A DNA stretch of 12,519 bases from JBOGXB01 sp050694215 (lineage in GTDB: Bacteria; Actinomycetota; CADDZG01; WHSQ01). The translations under genes and the position numbers were made by a program. Location: contig JBOGXB010000058.1 in the NCBI GenBank assembly GCA_050694215.1, forward strand, positions 1 through 12,519, given 5' to 3'. The notes under the pieces are model-generated. The model was not told the DNA's origin. It made no database searches and saw only the letters and a program-made list of their open reading frames with translations. How positions within the stretch are numbered: the stretch's first letter is position 1; the number at the start of each line of letters is the position of its first letter. Below, one piece after another: positions 1 to 7,600 of this stretch.

Positions 1-409
1 AGCAAAGGCAGGCGAGGGACCAACCCTCATCGAAGCGTTCTGCTACAGGATCGGGGCGCACGGCACCGCCGACGACCCCCGGCTTTATCGAGACGATTCC
101 GAGGCCGAGAAGTGGCGAGCTCTCGAACCGGTCTTTCGAATGAGCTCTTTTCTGCGACGCATCGGCATCGGTCACGATCTCGATGAGGAACGCATCGTGG
201 AGGAGGCAAAGCAGACCGTCGCGAATGCGGTCAAGGAGCTTGAAGCCATCCCTCAACCGGACGAGAGCATCCTCTTCGACCATGTCTACGCGTCCGGACG
301 GCCCTGGACTTTCGATGAGTCCCTCGACGAGCTCAATTCGGTGGGGCGCGAACCGGAAGCAAAGCCCGTCAAGCCGCAGGGGCCGCAGGGAGCAGGCGAA
401 GACCGATGA
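1..409 (+). CDS. 2-oxoacid dehydrogenase E1 component, alpha subunit (C-terminal part, cut by window start)
   Basis: This is the C-terminal 135 residues of a thiamine-diphosphate-dependent E1 alpha subunit; codons begin at base 2 and the true start lies outside the window. E1 alpha/beta decarboxylates a 2-oxoacid and acylates the lipoyl group of E2. The fragment opens with GPTLIEAFCYRIGAHGTADD, the conserved phosphorylation-loop region of the family. The His matching the active-site loop histidine is at bases 59-61, and the serine that is phosphorylated in animal enzymes is Gly here. The ILFDHVYA segment near the end resembles branched-chain and Gram-positive-type E1 alpha tails. The stop overlaps the E1 beta ATG by 4 bp (ATGA). 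Whether the substrate is branched-chain oxoacids, pyruvate or acetoin cannot be settled from this fragment; branched-chain oxoacid is my first choice. Confidence 0.9.
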   Translation, partial: AKAGEGPTLIEAFCYRIGAHGTADDPRLYRDDSEAEKWRALEPVFRMSSFLRRIGIGHDLDEERIVEEAKQTVANAVKELEAIPQPDESILFDHVYASGRPWTFDESLDELNSVGREPEAKPVKPQGPQGAGEDR

Positions 410-1443
410 GCTCCGGGAACGGTGCAACGAAGAGCCTCAACATGGTCGAGGCGCTCAATCTCGCTCTTCATCAGGGGATGGCAGCCGACGAGCGCGTGCT
501 TGTCATGGGTGAGGACGTTGCCAAGACGGGCGGAGTCTTCCGTGTGACCGCGGGTCTCCTCGACAAGTTCGGTGAGACGCGCGTTGTCGACACGCCTCTC
601 TCCGAGTCGGGAATCATCGGAACTGCAATTGGCATGTCGGTTTACGGCCTTCTGCCCGTACCGGAGATTCAGTTTGATGCCTTCGCCTACCCCGCGTTCG
701 AGCAGATCGTGGTCCATGCAGCACGTTATGCGTGGCGCACCGGAGGAGATGTGCCTGCCTCGATTGTCATCCGCATCCCCTACGGCGGCGGTGTTCGGAT
801 GCCGGAGCTTCATTCCGACTCACCGGAGGCTCTTTTCGTCCATACCCCGGGGCTGAAGGTCGTGAGCCCTTCCACTCCCCTGGATGCGCGCGACATGCTT
901 CTCGCTGCTATCGAAGATCCCGACCCCGTCATCTTCATGGAACCGAAGAAGATCTACAGGGTCGGCCGTGCCGAGGTCCCGGAGGAGCCCCCGTTCGCCC
1001 TGGGCAACGGAGGCGGGAACGGCCGCGCTAACGAGATCCTGTCGCATGCCCGCGTCGCACGGGAGGGAAGCGATTTCGCGATCTTCAGCTACGGAGCAAT
1101 GGTGCCTGCGAGCATCGCGGCGGCCGAGCGGATCGAGTCGGACCGCGACGTTTCGGTCAAGATCGTCGATCTCAGATCGCTATACCCGCTCGACGTCGAC
1201 GCCATCGTGGAAGCCGCGTCGCAGTGCCGGCGCGCGTTGGTCGTGCACGAGGCTCCGCGCACAGCAGGGATCGGAGCCGAGGTGTCCAGCTTGATCCACG
1301 AGCGGGCGATGCTCGACCTCGAAGCCCCTGTCGGAAGGGTGACCGGCTTTGACGTTCCCTTCCCACAATTCGCGAACGAGAACGATTACCTACCCTCCGT
1401 TAGTCGCATCGTGGCCGGCGCAGTGAAGGTGCTCGACTTCTGA
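406..1443 (+). CDS. 2-oxoacid dehydrogenase E1 component, beta subunit
   Basis: A full-length E1 beta (345 residues; the family is usually about 325-350). It pairs with the upstream E1 alpha to form the decarboxylating heterotetramer. Visible marks are MGEDV at 34-38, the DTPLSESGIIG motif at 62-72 with the ThDP-activating Glu at 67, PYGGG near 125-129, and the HSDSPEA active-site segment from His136. The C-terminal transketolase-like domain runs from about 215, with VDLRSLYPLD and HEAP motifs. A glycine/asparagine-rich stretch at about 199-208 (LGNGGGNGRA) looks like a small loop insertion between the two domains. The ATG at 406 overlaps the E1 alpha stop and follows a purine-rich SD-like stretch. 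The stop overlaps the E2 ATG by one base, which implies coupled translation of the complex. Substrate class (branched-chain versus pyruvate) is inferred only loosely. Confidence 0.95.
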   Translation: MSSGNGATKSLNMVEALNLALHQGMAADERVLVMGEDVAKTGGVFRVTAGLLDKFGETRVVDTPLSESGIIGTAIGMSVYGLLPVPEIQFDAFAYPAFEQIVVHAARYAWRTGGDVPASIVIRIPYGGGVRMPELHSDSPEALFVHTPGLKVVSPSTPLDARDMLLAAIEDPDPVIFMEPKKIYRVGRAEVPEEPPFALGNGGGNGRANEILSHARVAREGSDFAIFSYGAMVPASIAAAERIESDRDVSVKIVDLRSLYPLDVDAIVEAASQCRRALVVHEAPRTAGIGAEVSSLIHERAMLDLEAPVGRVTGFDVPFPQFANENDYLPSVSRIVAGAVKVLDF

Positions 1444-2591
1444 TGCCGGACTTCGTGCTCCCCGATCTCGGGGAGGGCTTGACCGAGGCCGAGATCGATC
1501 GCTGGCTCGTCAAGGAAGGCGACACGATCTCAGAAGACGAACCCCTCGTCGAGGTCATCACGGACAAGGCAACGGCCGAGATCCCATCCCCCTTCTCGGG
1601 TGTCGTATCCCGAATCCACGTGGAGGAGGGTGACATCGTGCCCGTCGGCAGCGTGCTGGTGACGATCGGAGACTCCTCGGAGGCAACACCTCCGGCCCCC
1701 TCACCCCTCCACACGAAGCAAGAAGATGTGAACGCCATGCCCCCGGTGAGAAAGCTGGCGCGGGAGTTGGGCGTAGATCTTGGAGCCGTCAACGGATCCG
1801 GGCCGGGTGGGCGCATCCTGCGCGAGGACGTCGAGGCCGCGGCGGGTAGGGCTGTGGTGATTGCCGGCGCACCACATGGTCCAGAGCTCGAGAAAGCCGG
1901 CCAGCGCGACAAGCTGCGAGGAGTGCGGCGCACGATCGCGGAACGGATGTCGGCTGCTCACAGCATCGTGCCGTCGGTGACGCATGTGGAAGAGTGCGAT
2001 GTCACGGAGCTGGAGGCCACGAGACGGATCGCGAACGAGCGGCACCCGGAGCTGGCTCGCTTGACGCCTCTTCCCTTCGTCCTGAGGGCGGTGGCAGCGG
2101 CTCTGAAGGAATACCCGCCCCTGAACGCATCGCTTGACGACGACGCCGGCGAGATCATCTACCACGACCGCTGCGATATCGGCATCGCGGTGGACACGTC
2201 CGCAGGTCTGGTGGTTCCGGTCGTGCGCGGTGCGGACAAGAAGAGCCTGCGCGAGATAGCAGCAGACATCGACAGGCTCGCCGGTGGTGCTCGTGAGCAG
2301 ACACTGAAAGCTGCCGAACTAAGGGACGCTACGTTTACGGTCACCAGCCCGGGCAAGTTCGGTGGCCTGATGGCGACTCCCATCGTGATGCATCCTCAGT
2401 CCGCCATCCTGGGGATACACAAAGCTGCGGAACGACCGGTCGTGCGTGACGGTCAGATAGTCATCCGCACGATGCTCAACATGTCGATAACCTTCGACCA
2501 TCGCATCCTCGACGGGATGACCGCATCGAAATTCGTCCTCGAAGTGGCCGGGATGCTCGAGCACCCCGCAGTGCTCATGCTGGGGGACTAA
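1443..2591 (+). CDS. 2-oxoacid dehydrogenase E2 component (dihydrolipoamide acyltransferase)
   Basis: The 382-residue core enzyme that moves the acyl group from lipoate to CoA. An N-terminal lipoyl domain (about 1-77) carries the lipoylated lysine at K42 in the DKA motif. A short acidic/proline-rich linker follows. The peripheral subunit-binding domain spans about 99-132 (VRKLARELGVDL, then GPGGRILREDV). The chloramphenicol-acetyltransferase-like catalytic domain spans about 155-382, with His353 and Asp357 of the HxxxDG motif in DHRILDG. One lipoyl domain and compact linkers are typical of branched-chain and Gram-positive E2s. An AAGGTG SD-like stretch lies about 10 nt before the ATG, inside the end of E1 beta. 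No E3 gene follows, so lipoamide dehydrogenase must be encoded elsewhere. The family is certain; the acyl specificity is not. Confidence 0.95.
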   Translation: MPDFVLPDLGEGLTEAEIDRWLVKEGDTISEDEPLVEVITDKATAEIPSPFSGVVSRIHVEEGDIVPVGSVLVTIGDSSEATPPAPSPLHTKQEDVNAMPPVRKLARELGVDLGAVNGSGPGGRILREDVEAAAGRAVVIAGAPHGPELEKAGQRDKLRGVRRTIAERMSAAHSIVPSVTHVEECDVTELEATRRIANERHPELARLTPLPFVLRAVAAALKEYPPLNASLDDDAGEIIYHDRCDIGIAVDTSAGLVVPVVRGADKKSLREIAADIDRLAGGAREQTLKAAELRDATFTVTSPGKFGGLMATPIVMHPQSAILGIHKAAERPVVRDGQIVIRTMLNMSITFDHRILDGMTASKFVLEVAGMLEHPAVLMLGD

Positions 2592-2617
2592 GGGCCATCA
2601 GCCCCGGCTCGTTCATC

Positions 2618-2660
2618 GAGTGCGTACATGGTTGAGCCATGGCGACCCTGGTACGTGCTC
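2618..2660. terminator. Imperfect hairpin between convergent E2 and isomerase genes, possible bidirectional terminator
   Basis: Bases 2618-2627 pair with 2651-2660 over ten positions (eight Watson-Crick, two G-T). After two mismatches, 2630-2631 pair with 2647-2648. The loop contains the 8-bp palindrome GCCATGGC at 2636-2643, and an alternative CATGG/CCATG hairpin is possible at 2627-2641. The hairpin sits in the 82-bp gap between two converging operons, where a shared terminator is expected. There is no T-run on either strand, so a classical intrinsic terminator is not shown. U-less hairpin terminators have been proposed in high-GC bacteria, which is the basis for this tentative call. Confidence 0.4.
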
Positions 2661-2673
2661 GGGGAAGGAGCGG

Positions 2674-3459
2674 TTAGCTGCCGGTGAAGTTGGGGGGTCG
2701 TTTCCCGAGAAACGCCCGCACCCCCTCGAGGTGATCTTTCGTCTGCCCGGCCTGGGTCTGTGCCTCGACCTCGAGATCGAGCTGGTCGTCCAGCGATCGT
2801 TCGGGTGCTTCGTTCACCAGCTTCTTCGTCAGCGCGAAGGCGCGGGTGGGCCCGGCAGCGAGCTCCTGTGCAAGCTTTCTCCACTCCGCTTCGAAGTCAT
2901 CGGCAGGAACCACGCGATCGAACAGTCCCAGCCGGAGGCCCTCATCGGCGGTGACGGGTGCACCCGACGAGGCTAGCTGCCAGGCCCTGGCCGACCCGAT
3001 CATGCGCGTCAAAAACCACACCGCGCCCGAGTCGGGCACCAGACCAACCTTGATGAACGCGAGGACGAGCTTGGCGTGCTCGGATGCGACCCTGACGTCA
3101 CACGCGAGCGCGATGCTCGCACCGGCTCCGGCGGCAACCCCGTTCACCGCAGCGAGCACCGGCTTCGGGGCCGCTCGGATCGTCCGTATCAAGGGGTTGT
3201 AACGGTTCACGAGGGTGTCACCCAGTGCAGGGACCTCGCCTCGTTCGTACCCCTCGACCAGGGCGCCGAGGTCCTCTCCGGACGAGAAGGCCCGACCTGC
3301 TCCGGTGATGACGATGCAACGCACCGAGTCGTAGTCCGAGCCCTTGCGGACGGCGGTGAGCGCAGCCTCTCCCAGCTCGTCGTCGAACGCGTTGAGCACT
3401 TCGGGGCGGTTGAGCGTGATGATCGCTACGCCGTCATCGACCTCGAAAGCACAGGACAT
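2674..3459 (-). CDS. Enoyl-CoA hydratase/isomerase family protein, PaaG-like
   Basis: A 261-residue crotonase-fold protein. Oxyanion-hole segments are AFSSGEDL (57-64) and NGVAAGAGAS (106-115). The two catalytic glutamates of classical enoyl-CoA hydratase are absent: the aligned positions are Ser115 and Phe135. Asp143 in GLVPDSG is present, the aspartate used by PaaG-type isomerases. The C-terminal DHLEGVRAFLGKRPPNFTG also matches PaaG (2-(1,2-epoxy-1,2-dihydrophenyl)acetyl-CoA isomerase / oxepin-CoA-forming). I infer isomerase rather than hydratase chemistry. No other phenylacetate gene is nearby, so the physiological substrate is open; an acyl-CoA delta-isomerase is an alternative. It is the last gene of the minus-strand run, 9 bp after the response regulator, with only a weak G-rich stretch before its ATG, and it faces the 2-oxoacid dehydrogenase operon. 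Confidence 0.88.
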   Translation of the reverse strand: MSCAFEVDDGVAIITLNRPEVLNAFDDELGEAALTAVRKGSDYDSVRCIVITGAGRAFSSGEDLGALVEGYERGEVPALGDTLVNRYNPLIRTIRAAPKPVLAAVNGVAAGAGASIALACDVRVASEHAKLVLAFIKVGLVPDSGAVWFLTRMIGSARAWQLASSGAPVTADEGLRLGLFDRVVPADDFEAEWRKLAQELAAGPTRAFALTKKLVNEAPERSLDDQLDLEVEAQTQAGQTKDHLEGVRAFLGKRPPNFTGS

Positions 3460-3468
3460 GCCCCGAGG

Positions 3469-3912
3469 CTATCCAAGTGAGTCGTCGGGGAGGATCGCCC
3501 TTCTCGCGGCGGCTCGGCGAGCCTTCATGTCCTTATCGCTGCTGGCATGCATCTTTCGCACCCTCTTCAACAGCGCGTCGAGATCGAATGGCTTGGTGAC
3601 GTATTCGTCTGCCCCAAGCTCCCAACCCTGCAAGCGATCACGACTGGACGCCTTCGCCGTGATCAGGATGACCCGGGTGCGCTCGTGCGGATCCTTCGAC
3701 AATCGCTCGAGGACGCCGTAGCCATCAAGAACGGGCATCATGATGTCGAGAAGCACCACGTCCGGTTTCTCGCTCTCGATGAGCTCAAGAGCCTGGCGAC
3801 CATCCCCGGCGATCAGCACGAGGAACCCATCCGCCTCGAGGTTCGTCCTTAGGAGAGTGCACAGGTCCTCGTCGTCGTCGGCCACAAGGACCGTGGGTGG
3901 CTTATCAGTCAT
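3469..3912 (-). CDS. Standalone response regulator receiver domain (CheY-like)
   Basis: A 147-residue single-domain receiver with all phosphotransfer residues: acidic pair D12/D13, phospho-acceptor D56 in VVLLDIMMP, T85 in LITAK, and K107 in VTKPF. No DNA-binding or enzymatic output domain follows; the tail (about 122-147) is short and basic with an RRAAARRA stretch. The start chosen is the ATG at 3912, directly before the beta-1 strand (TVLVADDDED). An in-frame ATG at 3978 would add 22 non-conserved residues and lengthen the purF overlap to 74 bp. The chosen ATG overlaps the purF stop by 8 bp and has only a weak SD, which suggests translational coupling. No histidine kinase is in the window, so its partner is unknown. 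It may act by protein-protein contact, or as a relay protein. The family is certain; the role is unknown. Confidence 0.92.
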   Translation of the reverse strand: MTDKPPTVLVADDDEDLCTLLRTNLEADGFLVLIAGDGRQALELIESEKPDVVLLDIMMPVLDGYGVLERLSKDPHERTRVILITAKASSRDRLQGWELGADEYVTKPFDLDALLKRVRKMHASSDKDMKARRAAARRAILPDDSLG

Positions 3913-5404
3913 GATTCGGTCTCGTCCGGTCGGGACTATCCCCCCTCGTGCGCCATCCACTCTCTGCCCGGGTGGCATTGAGTGGATCCTCGAGCACGTT
4001 CTTGTTTCGTAATTCTAATGCGGGAATCTGTACCGGATAAAGAGACGAAAAGCAGGCGGTACAAAAATCATCTCCCGGTATCTCGGTCGCGGCCACCATC
4101 CCTTCGAGCGAGAGGTAACACAAAGAATCCGCACCAATGTGTCGCCTGATCACGTCCACTTCCCGCTGCGCTCCTATCAGCTCGTCCTGATCGGGCATGT
4201 CGATCCCGTAGAAACATGGCCACTTGATGGGTGGAGAGGAAATCCGCATGTGAACCTCGCGTGCGCCGGCCTCACGCAGCATGGAGACGATCTGCAGCGT
4301 CGTGTTTCCGCGCACGATCGAGTCATCGATGACGACGACCCGGCGACCTTCGATGACGGCTCTTACGGGGTTCAACTTCATGCGAATACCTTGCTCCCGC
4401 ATCGATTGCGTCGGCTGGATGAACGTGCGCCCTACGTATCGGTTCTTGACGAAGCCATCCCCGTAGGGAATACCCGATGCCTCGGCGAACCCCTGAGCCG
4501 CGGGGACACCGCTGTCCGGAACCGGCATGACGAGCTCTGCAGTCACGGGTGACTCCTGCGCTAGTCGCCGGCCCATTCGGTAGCGGGTGGCGTAAACATT
4601 CTGACCCATAAGTGTGGAGTCGGGACGAGCGAAGTAGACGTGCTCGAAGATGCAGCTCGCGTGGCTCGCCGGAGCGAAACGATCGCTCGTCAGCCCGGAG
4701 TCGTCGATGGTTATGAGCTCGCCCGGCTCGACATCTCGGATGAAGCGAGCCCCCAAGAGGTCGAGCGCACAGGTCTCCGACACGAGGACCCAGCCGCCCG
4801 ACTCGAGCCGACCGATCGATAGGGGCCGGAACCCATACGGATCGCGAGCCCCGTACAAGCGCCCCGAGTCCATCATCGTGAACGAGTAGGCACCCGACAA
4901 TCGGGGCAGCACCGACACGATCGCGGAGCGGGTGTCGCCCTGGTTGGCGCGAGCGATGTGGGCGGCCACCAGGTCTGTATCAGAAGATGAGGGGAGTCGG
5001 GCGGCCTCGGGTGTGGGGTCTCCCCCAGCCTGGTGCAGCGATCGTTTGAGATCCACAGAGTTCACCAGGTTCCCATTGTGTGCGAGCGCGATCTGCCCTG
5101 CGGGAGAGCTCTTGTACGTCGGCTGCGCGTTCTCCCACGACGTGGAGCCGGTCGTGGAGTAGCGAGTGTGCCCGATCGCGACGTGACCTCGCAGGCTCTT
5201 CAGGACGGTCTCGTCGAACACCTGCGCGACGAGACCGAGGTCCTTGTAGACGACAATCGTCTGTCCGTCCGAGATCGCGATGCCGGCAGACTCCTGCCCT
5301 CTGTGCTGAAGGGCATAGAGCGCGTAATAGGTCAGCCTCGCTACGTCTTCATCCGGGGCATAGATACCGACGACGCCGCAGGCGTCGCGAGCCTCCCCTG
5401 TCAT
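3905..5404 (-). CDS. purF: Amidophosphoribosyltransferase (glutamine PRPP amidotransferase)
   Basis: Catalyses the first committed purine step, PRPP + glutamine to 5-phosphoribosylamine. The 499-residue protein has an N-terminal Ntn glutaminase domain whose nucleophile is Cys9 (DACGVVGIY), so an eight-residue propeptide should be removed. Glutaminase motifs include LQHRGQESAG (32-41) and GHTRYST (78-84). The phosphoribosyltransferase domain carries the PRPP loop VVVIDDSIVRGNTT (356-369). Cys251, Cys397, Cys448 and Cys451 match the four 4Fe-4S ligands of the Bacillus subtilis-type enzyme, so this is the iron-sulfur, oxygen-sensitive class rather than the E. coli class. An AAGGTG SD lies about 7 nt before the ATG inside the end of purL, and the two genes are separated by 3 bp. 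About 30 extra residues at the C-terminus carry the downstream regulator's start region. Confidence 0.97.
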   Translation of the reverse strand: MTGEARDACGVVGIYAPDEDVARLTYYALYALQHRGQESAGIAISDGQTIVVYKDLGLVAQVFDETVLKSLRGHVAIGHTRYSTTGSTSWENAQPTYKSSPAGQIALAHNGNLVNSVDLKRSLHQAGGDPTPEAARLPSSSDTDLVAAHIARANQGDTRSAIVSVLPRLSGAYSFTMMDSGRLYGARDPYGFRPLSIGRLESGGWVLVSETCALDLLGARFIRDVEPGELITIDDSGLTSDRFAPASHASCIFEHVYFARPDSTLMGQNVYATRYRMGRRLAQESPVTAELVMPVPDSGVPAAQGFAEASGIPYGDGFVKNRYVGRTFIQPTQSMREQGIRMKLNPVRAVIEGRRVVVIDDSIVRGNTTLQIVSMLREAGAREVHMRISSPPIKWPCFYGIDMPDQDELIGAQREVDVIRRHIGADSLCYLSLEGMVAATEIPGDDFCTACFSSLYPVQIPALELRNKNVLEDPLNATRAESGWRTRGDSPDRTRPNHD

Positions 5405-5407
5405 GGA

Positions 5408-7600
5408 TCACACCTTAGCCGAGAGCGAAGCCGGAAGGGCGTTTTCGAAGGCCCGGGCCGCTTTCGCCAGGCCGACCTCGAACGTCCCGAGATCCACTGT
5501 GCCTCCTCCCGCGATTCCGATCGGGCGGGCGGGCAGGTCGATCTCGCCTGCTAGATCGAGCACCTCGTCCAGACGGTCGGGCGGGCAACCCACGATCGCT
5601 CGAGAGGGCGATTCCGCGAACAGGTCCCGATGGGGTTCGCCTTCGTCGACCGAGACCCTCATCCCGACGCCGCCCGCGATCGCCGACTCCGCAAGTGCGA
5701 TGGCAAGACCTCCCTTGGACAGATCGTGGGCAGAGGTCAAATCACCGCGTCGGTTTGCTTCGAGAATCATGCGATGAAGCTTCAGCTCGGCGTCGACTTC
5801 CAGGCGAGGCGGGGTTCCCGCTACCGTGGAGCAGATCAGCTTGGCGTACTCGCTTCCTCCGAAGTCACGCGCATGTGTCTCGCCCAGCAAGACGATGCTG
5901 TCGCCTTCCGCCAACCCGATACCGAGGGCGTGCTCGACGCTCTCGAGCGCGCCCAGCATGCCGATCACGGGGGTCGGATAGATCGGGCGGCCGTTGGTCT
6001 CGTTGTAGAACGACACGTTGCCACCGGTGACCGGAGTCCCGAGAGCAGTGCAGGCGTCCGACAGGCCCCGCACCACCTCGGCGAACTGCCACATGACCTC
6101 GGGCTTCTCGGGATTCCCGAAGTTCAGGCAGTTCGTGACCGCCAGCGGCTTGCCTCCGGCGCACACCACGTTGCGGGCCGCCTCCGCGACCGCGAGGCGC
6201 GCACCCTCGTAGGGGTCCAAATAGCAGAAGCGTCCCGGCCCGTCGACGGAGATCGCAACGACCACTTCGCTACCGGGGAGGCGGATCACGGCCGCGTCTC
6301 CGCCGGGACCACCCAGTGTGCCGAGGAAGATCATGTGGTCGTACTGCTCCCACACCCACCTCTTACCGGCGATCCCGGGTGACGTCAGCAGTTGGAGGAA
6401 GGCCTCCTCGAGGTCGGAGGGGGCATCGTCGCCTGAAGGCGACGACTGCAGCTCATCGATCCATCCGGGCCGGGCGATGTCGCGCTCGTAGATGGGACCC
6501 TCTTCCGCCAGCGCGCGCGCCGGAACATCTGCGACGACGTCGCCACCACTCATGACCTCCACGTTGCCCGATCCCGAGATCTCGCCGATGACGTTCGCCT
6601 GCAGCTCCCAGCGGTGGCATGCGGAGAGAACCTCCTCGAGATCGGACGGTTTGACGACAATCATCATGCGTTCCTGCGATTCGGAGATCATCACCTCGAA
6701 CGGTTCCATTCCTGGCTCTCGACGTTGCACCTCGTCGAGAGCGATACGCATCCCCGTTTTCCCTTTGGCGCTCATCTCGGAGGTTGGACACGAGATTCCT
6801 CCGGCCCCCAGGTCCTGGCACGCGATCACGAGCCCTCTACGGAAGAGCTCGAGGCAACATTCGATCAACAGCTTCTCGGTCAGAGGATCGCCGACCTGCA
6901 CCGACGGCCGCTTGTCGGCCGAGTCCTCACCGAATTCCGCGGACGCCAGGACGCTCGCACCCCCGATACCATCCCTGCCCGTCGATGAGCCGATGAGCAC
7001 GACCAGACTGCCCTCACCCTCCGCCCTGCCCTGCATCATCCGATCCTCGATAACGCCCAGGCAGGCAACGTTCACGAGAGGATTCTCCGCGTAGCAGTCC
7101 TCGAACACGATCTCACCGCCAACGGTTGGAACTCCGATCGAGTTCCCGTAAGAAGAGATGCCGTGCACGACTCCGTCGACGAGGTAGCGCGTACGCGCGT
7201 CGTCGAGATTCCCGAAGCGGAGCGGATCCATTAGGGCGATCGGACGTGCGCCCATCGACAAGATGTCGCGCACGATGCCGCCCACTCCGGTAGCGGCGCC
7301 GTTGAACGGTTCGACGAACGAGGGGTGGTTGTGGGACTCGATCTTCCACGCGACGGCAACGCCTGGCGCGACCTCCACGATTCCGGCCCCCTCACCGGGT
7401 CCGACCAGGACCTGCGGTCCCTCGGTGGGCAGCCTCTTCAGGTGGATGCGACTCGATTTATACGAGCAGTGCTCGCTCCACATCACCGAGAACATCGCCA
7501 GCTCTGTGTAGGTCGGCTCCCGTCCCAGCCGGTTCACTATGGCATCGAGCTCGTCGTCGCTGAGGCCCAGGCCCCGATGCAGCCGTGTTGCCGTCGTCAC
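5408..7600 (-). CDS. purL: Phosphoribosylformylglycinamidine synthase, large subunit (small-type PurL)
   Basis: The ATP-dependent synthase subunit that converts FGAR to FGAM using ammonia from PurQ, with PurS bridging the complex. At 730 residues it is the small PurL type, lacking the fused glutaminase of the roughly 1300-residue proteobacterial enzyme; this fits the separate purQ and purS upstream. Visible motifs are YTELAMFSVMWSEHCSYKSS (31-50) with the conserved His44, ESHNHPS (88-94), FNGAATGVGGIVRD (99-112), and a second AIR-synthase-like half from about 415. The start is a GTG at 7600 forming a GTGA overlap with the purQ stop; residues from position 10 on match the usual N-terminus. No strong SD precedes it, so translation probably depends on coupling to purQ. 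Confidence 0.97.
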   Translation of the reverse strand: MTTATRLHRGLGLSDDELDAIVNRLGREPTYTELAMFSVMWSEHCSYKSSRIHLKRLPTEGPQVLVGPGEGAGIVEVAPGVAVAWKIESHNHPSFVEPFNGAATGVGGIVRDILSMGARPIALMDPLRFGNLDDARTRYLVDGVVHGISSYGNSIGVPTVGGEIVFEDCYAENPLVNVACLGVIEDRMMQGRAEGEGSLVVLIGSSTGRDGIGGASVLASAEFGEDSADKRPSVQVGDPLTEKLLIECCLELFRRGLVIACQDLGAGGISCPTSEMSAKGKTGMRIALDEVQRREPGMEPFEVMISESQERMMIVVKPSDLEEVLSACHRWELQANVIGEISGSGNVEVMSGGDVVADVPARALAEEGPIYERDIARPGWIDELQSSPSGDDAPSDLEEAFLQLLTSPGIAGKRWVWEQYDHMIFLGTLGGPGGDAAVIRLPGSEVVVAISVDGPGRFCYLDPYEGARLAVAEAARNVVCAGGKPLAVTNCLNFGNPEKPEVMWQFAEVVRGLSDACTALGTPVTGGNVSFYNETNGRPIYPTPVIGMLGALESVEHALGIGLAEGDSIVLLGETHARDFGGSEYAKLICSTVAGTPPRLEVDAELKLHRMILEANRRGDLTSAHDLSKGGLAIALAESAIAGGVGMRVSVDEGEPHRDLFAESPSRAIVGCPPDRLDEVLDLAGEIDLPARPIGIAGGGTVDLGTFEVGLAKAARAFENALPASLSAKV

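Noticed and set aside
3913..3978. Longer N-terminus for the receiver protein starting at 3978
   Set aside because: Adds 22 non-conserved residues before the receiver fold and deepens the overlap with purF; the ATG at 3912 fits the family.
5630..6382. Plus-strand open frame of 250 codons inside purL
   Set aside because: Antisense to conserved purL coding sequence; composition is that of a mirror frame, with no domain.
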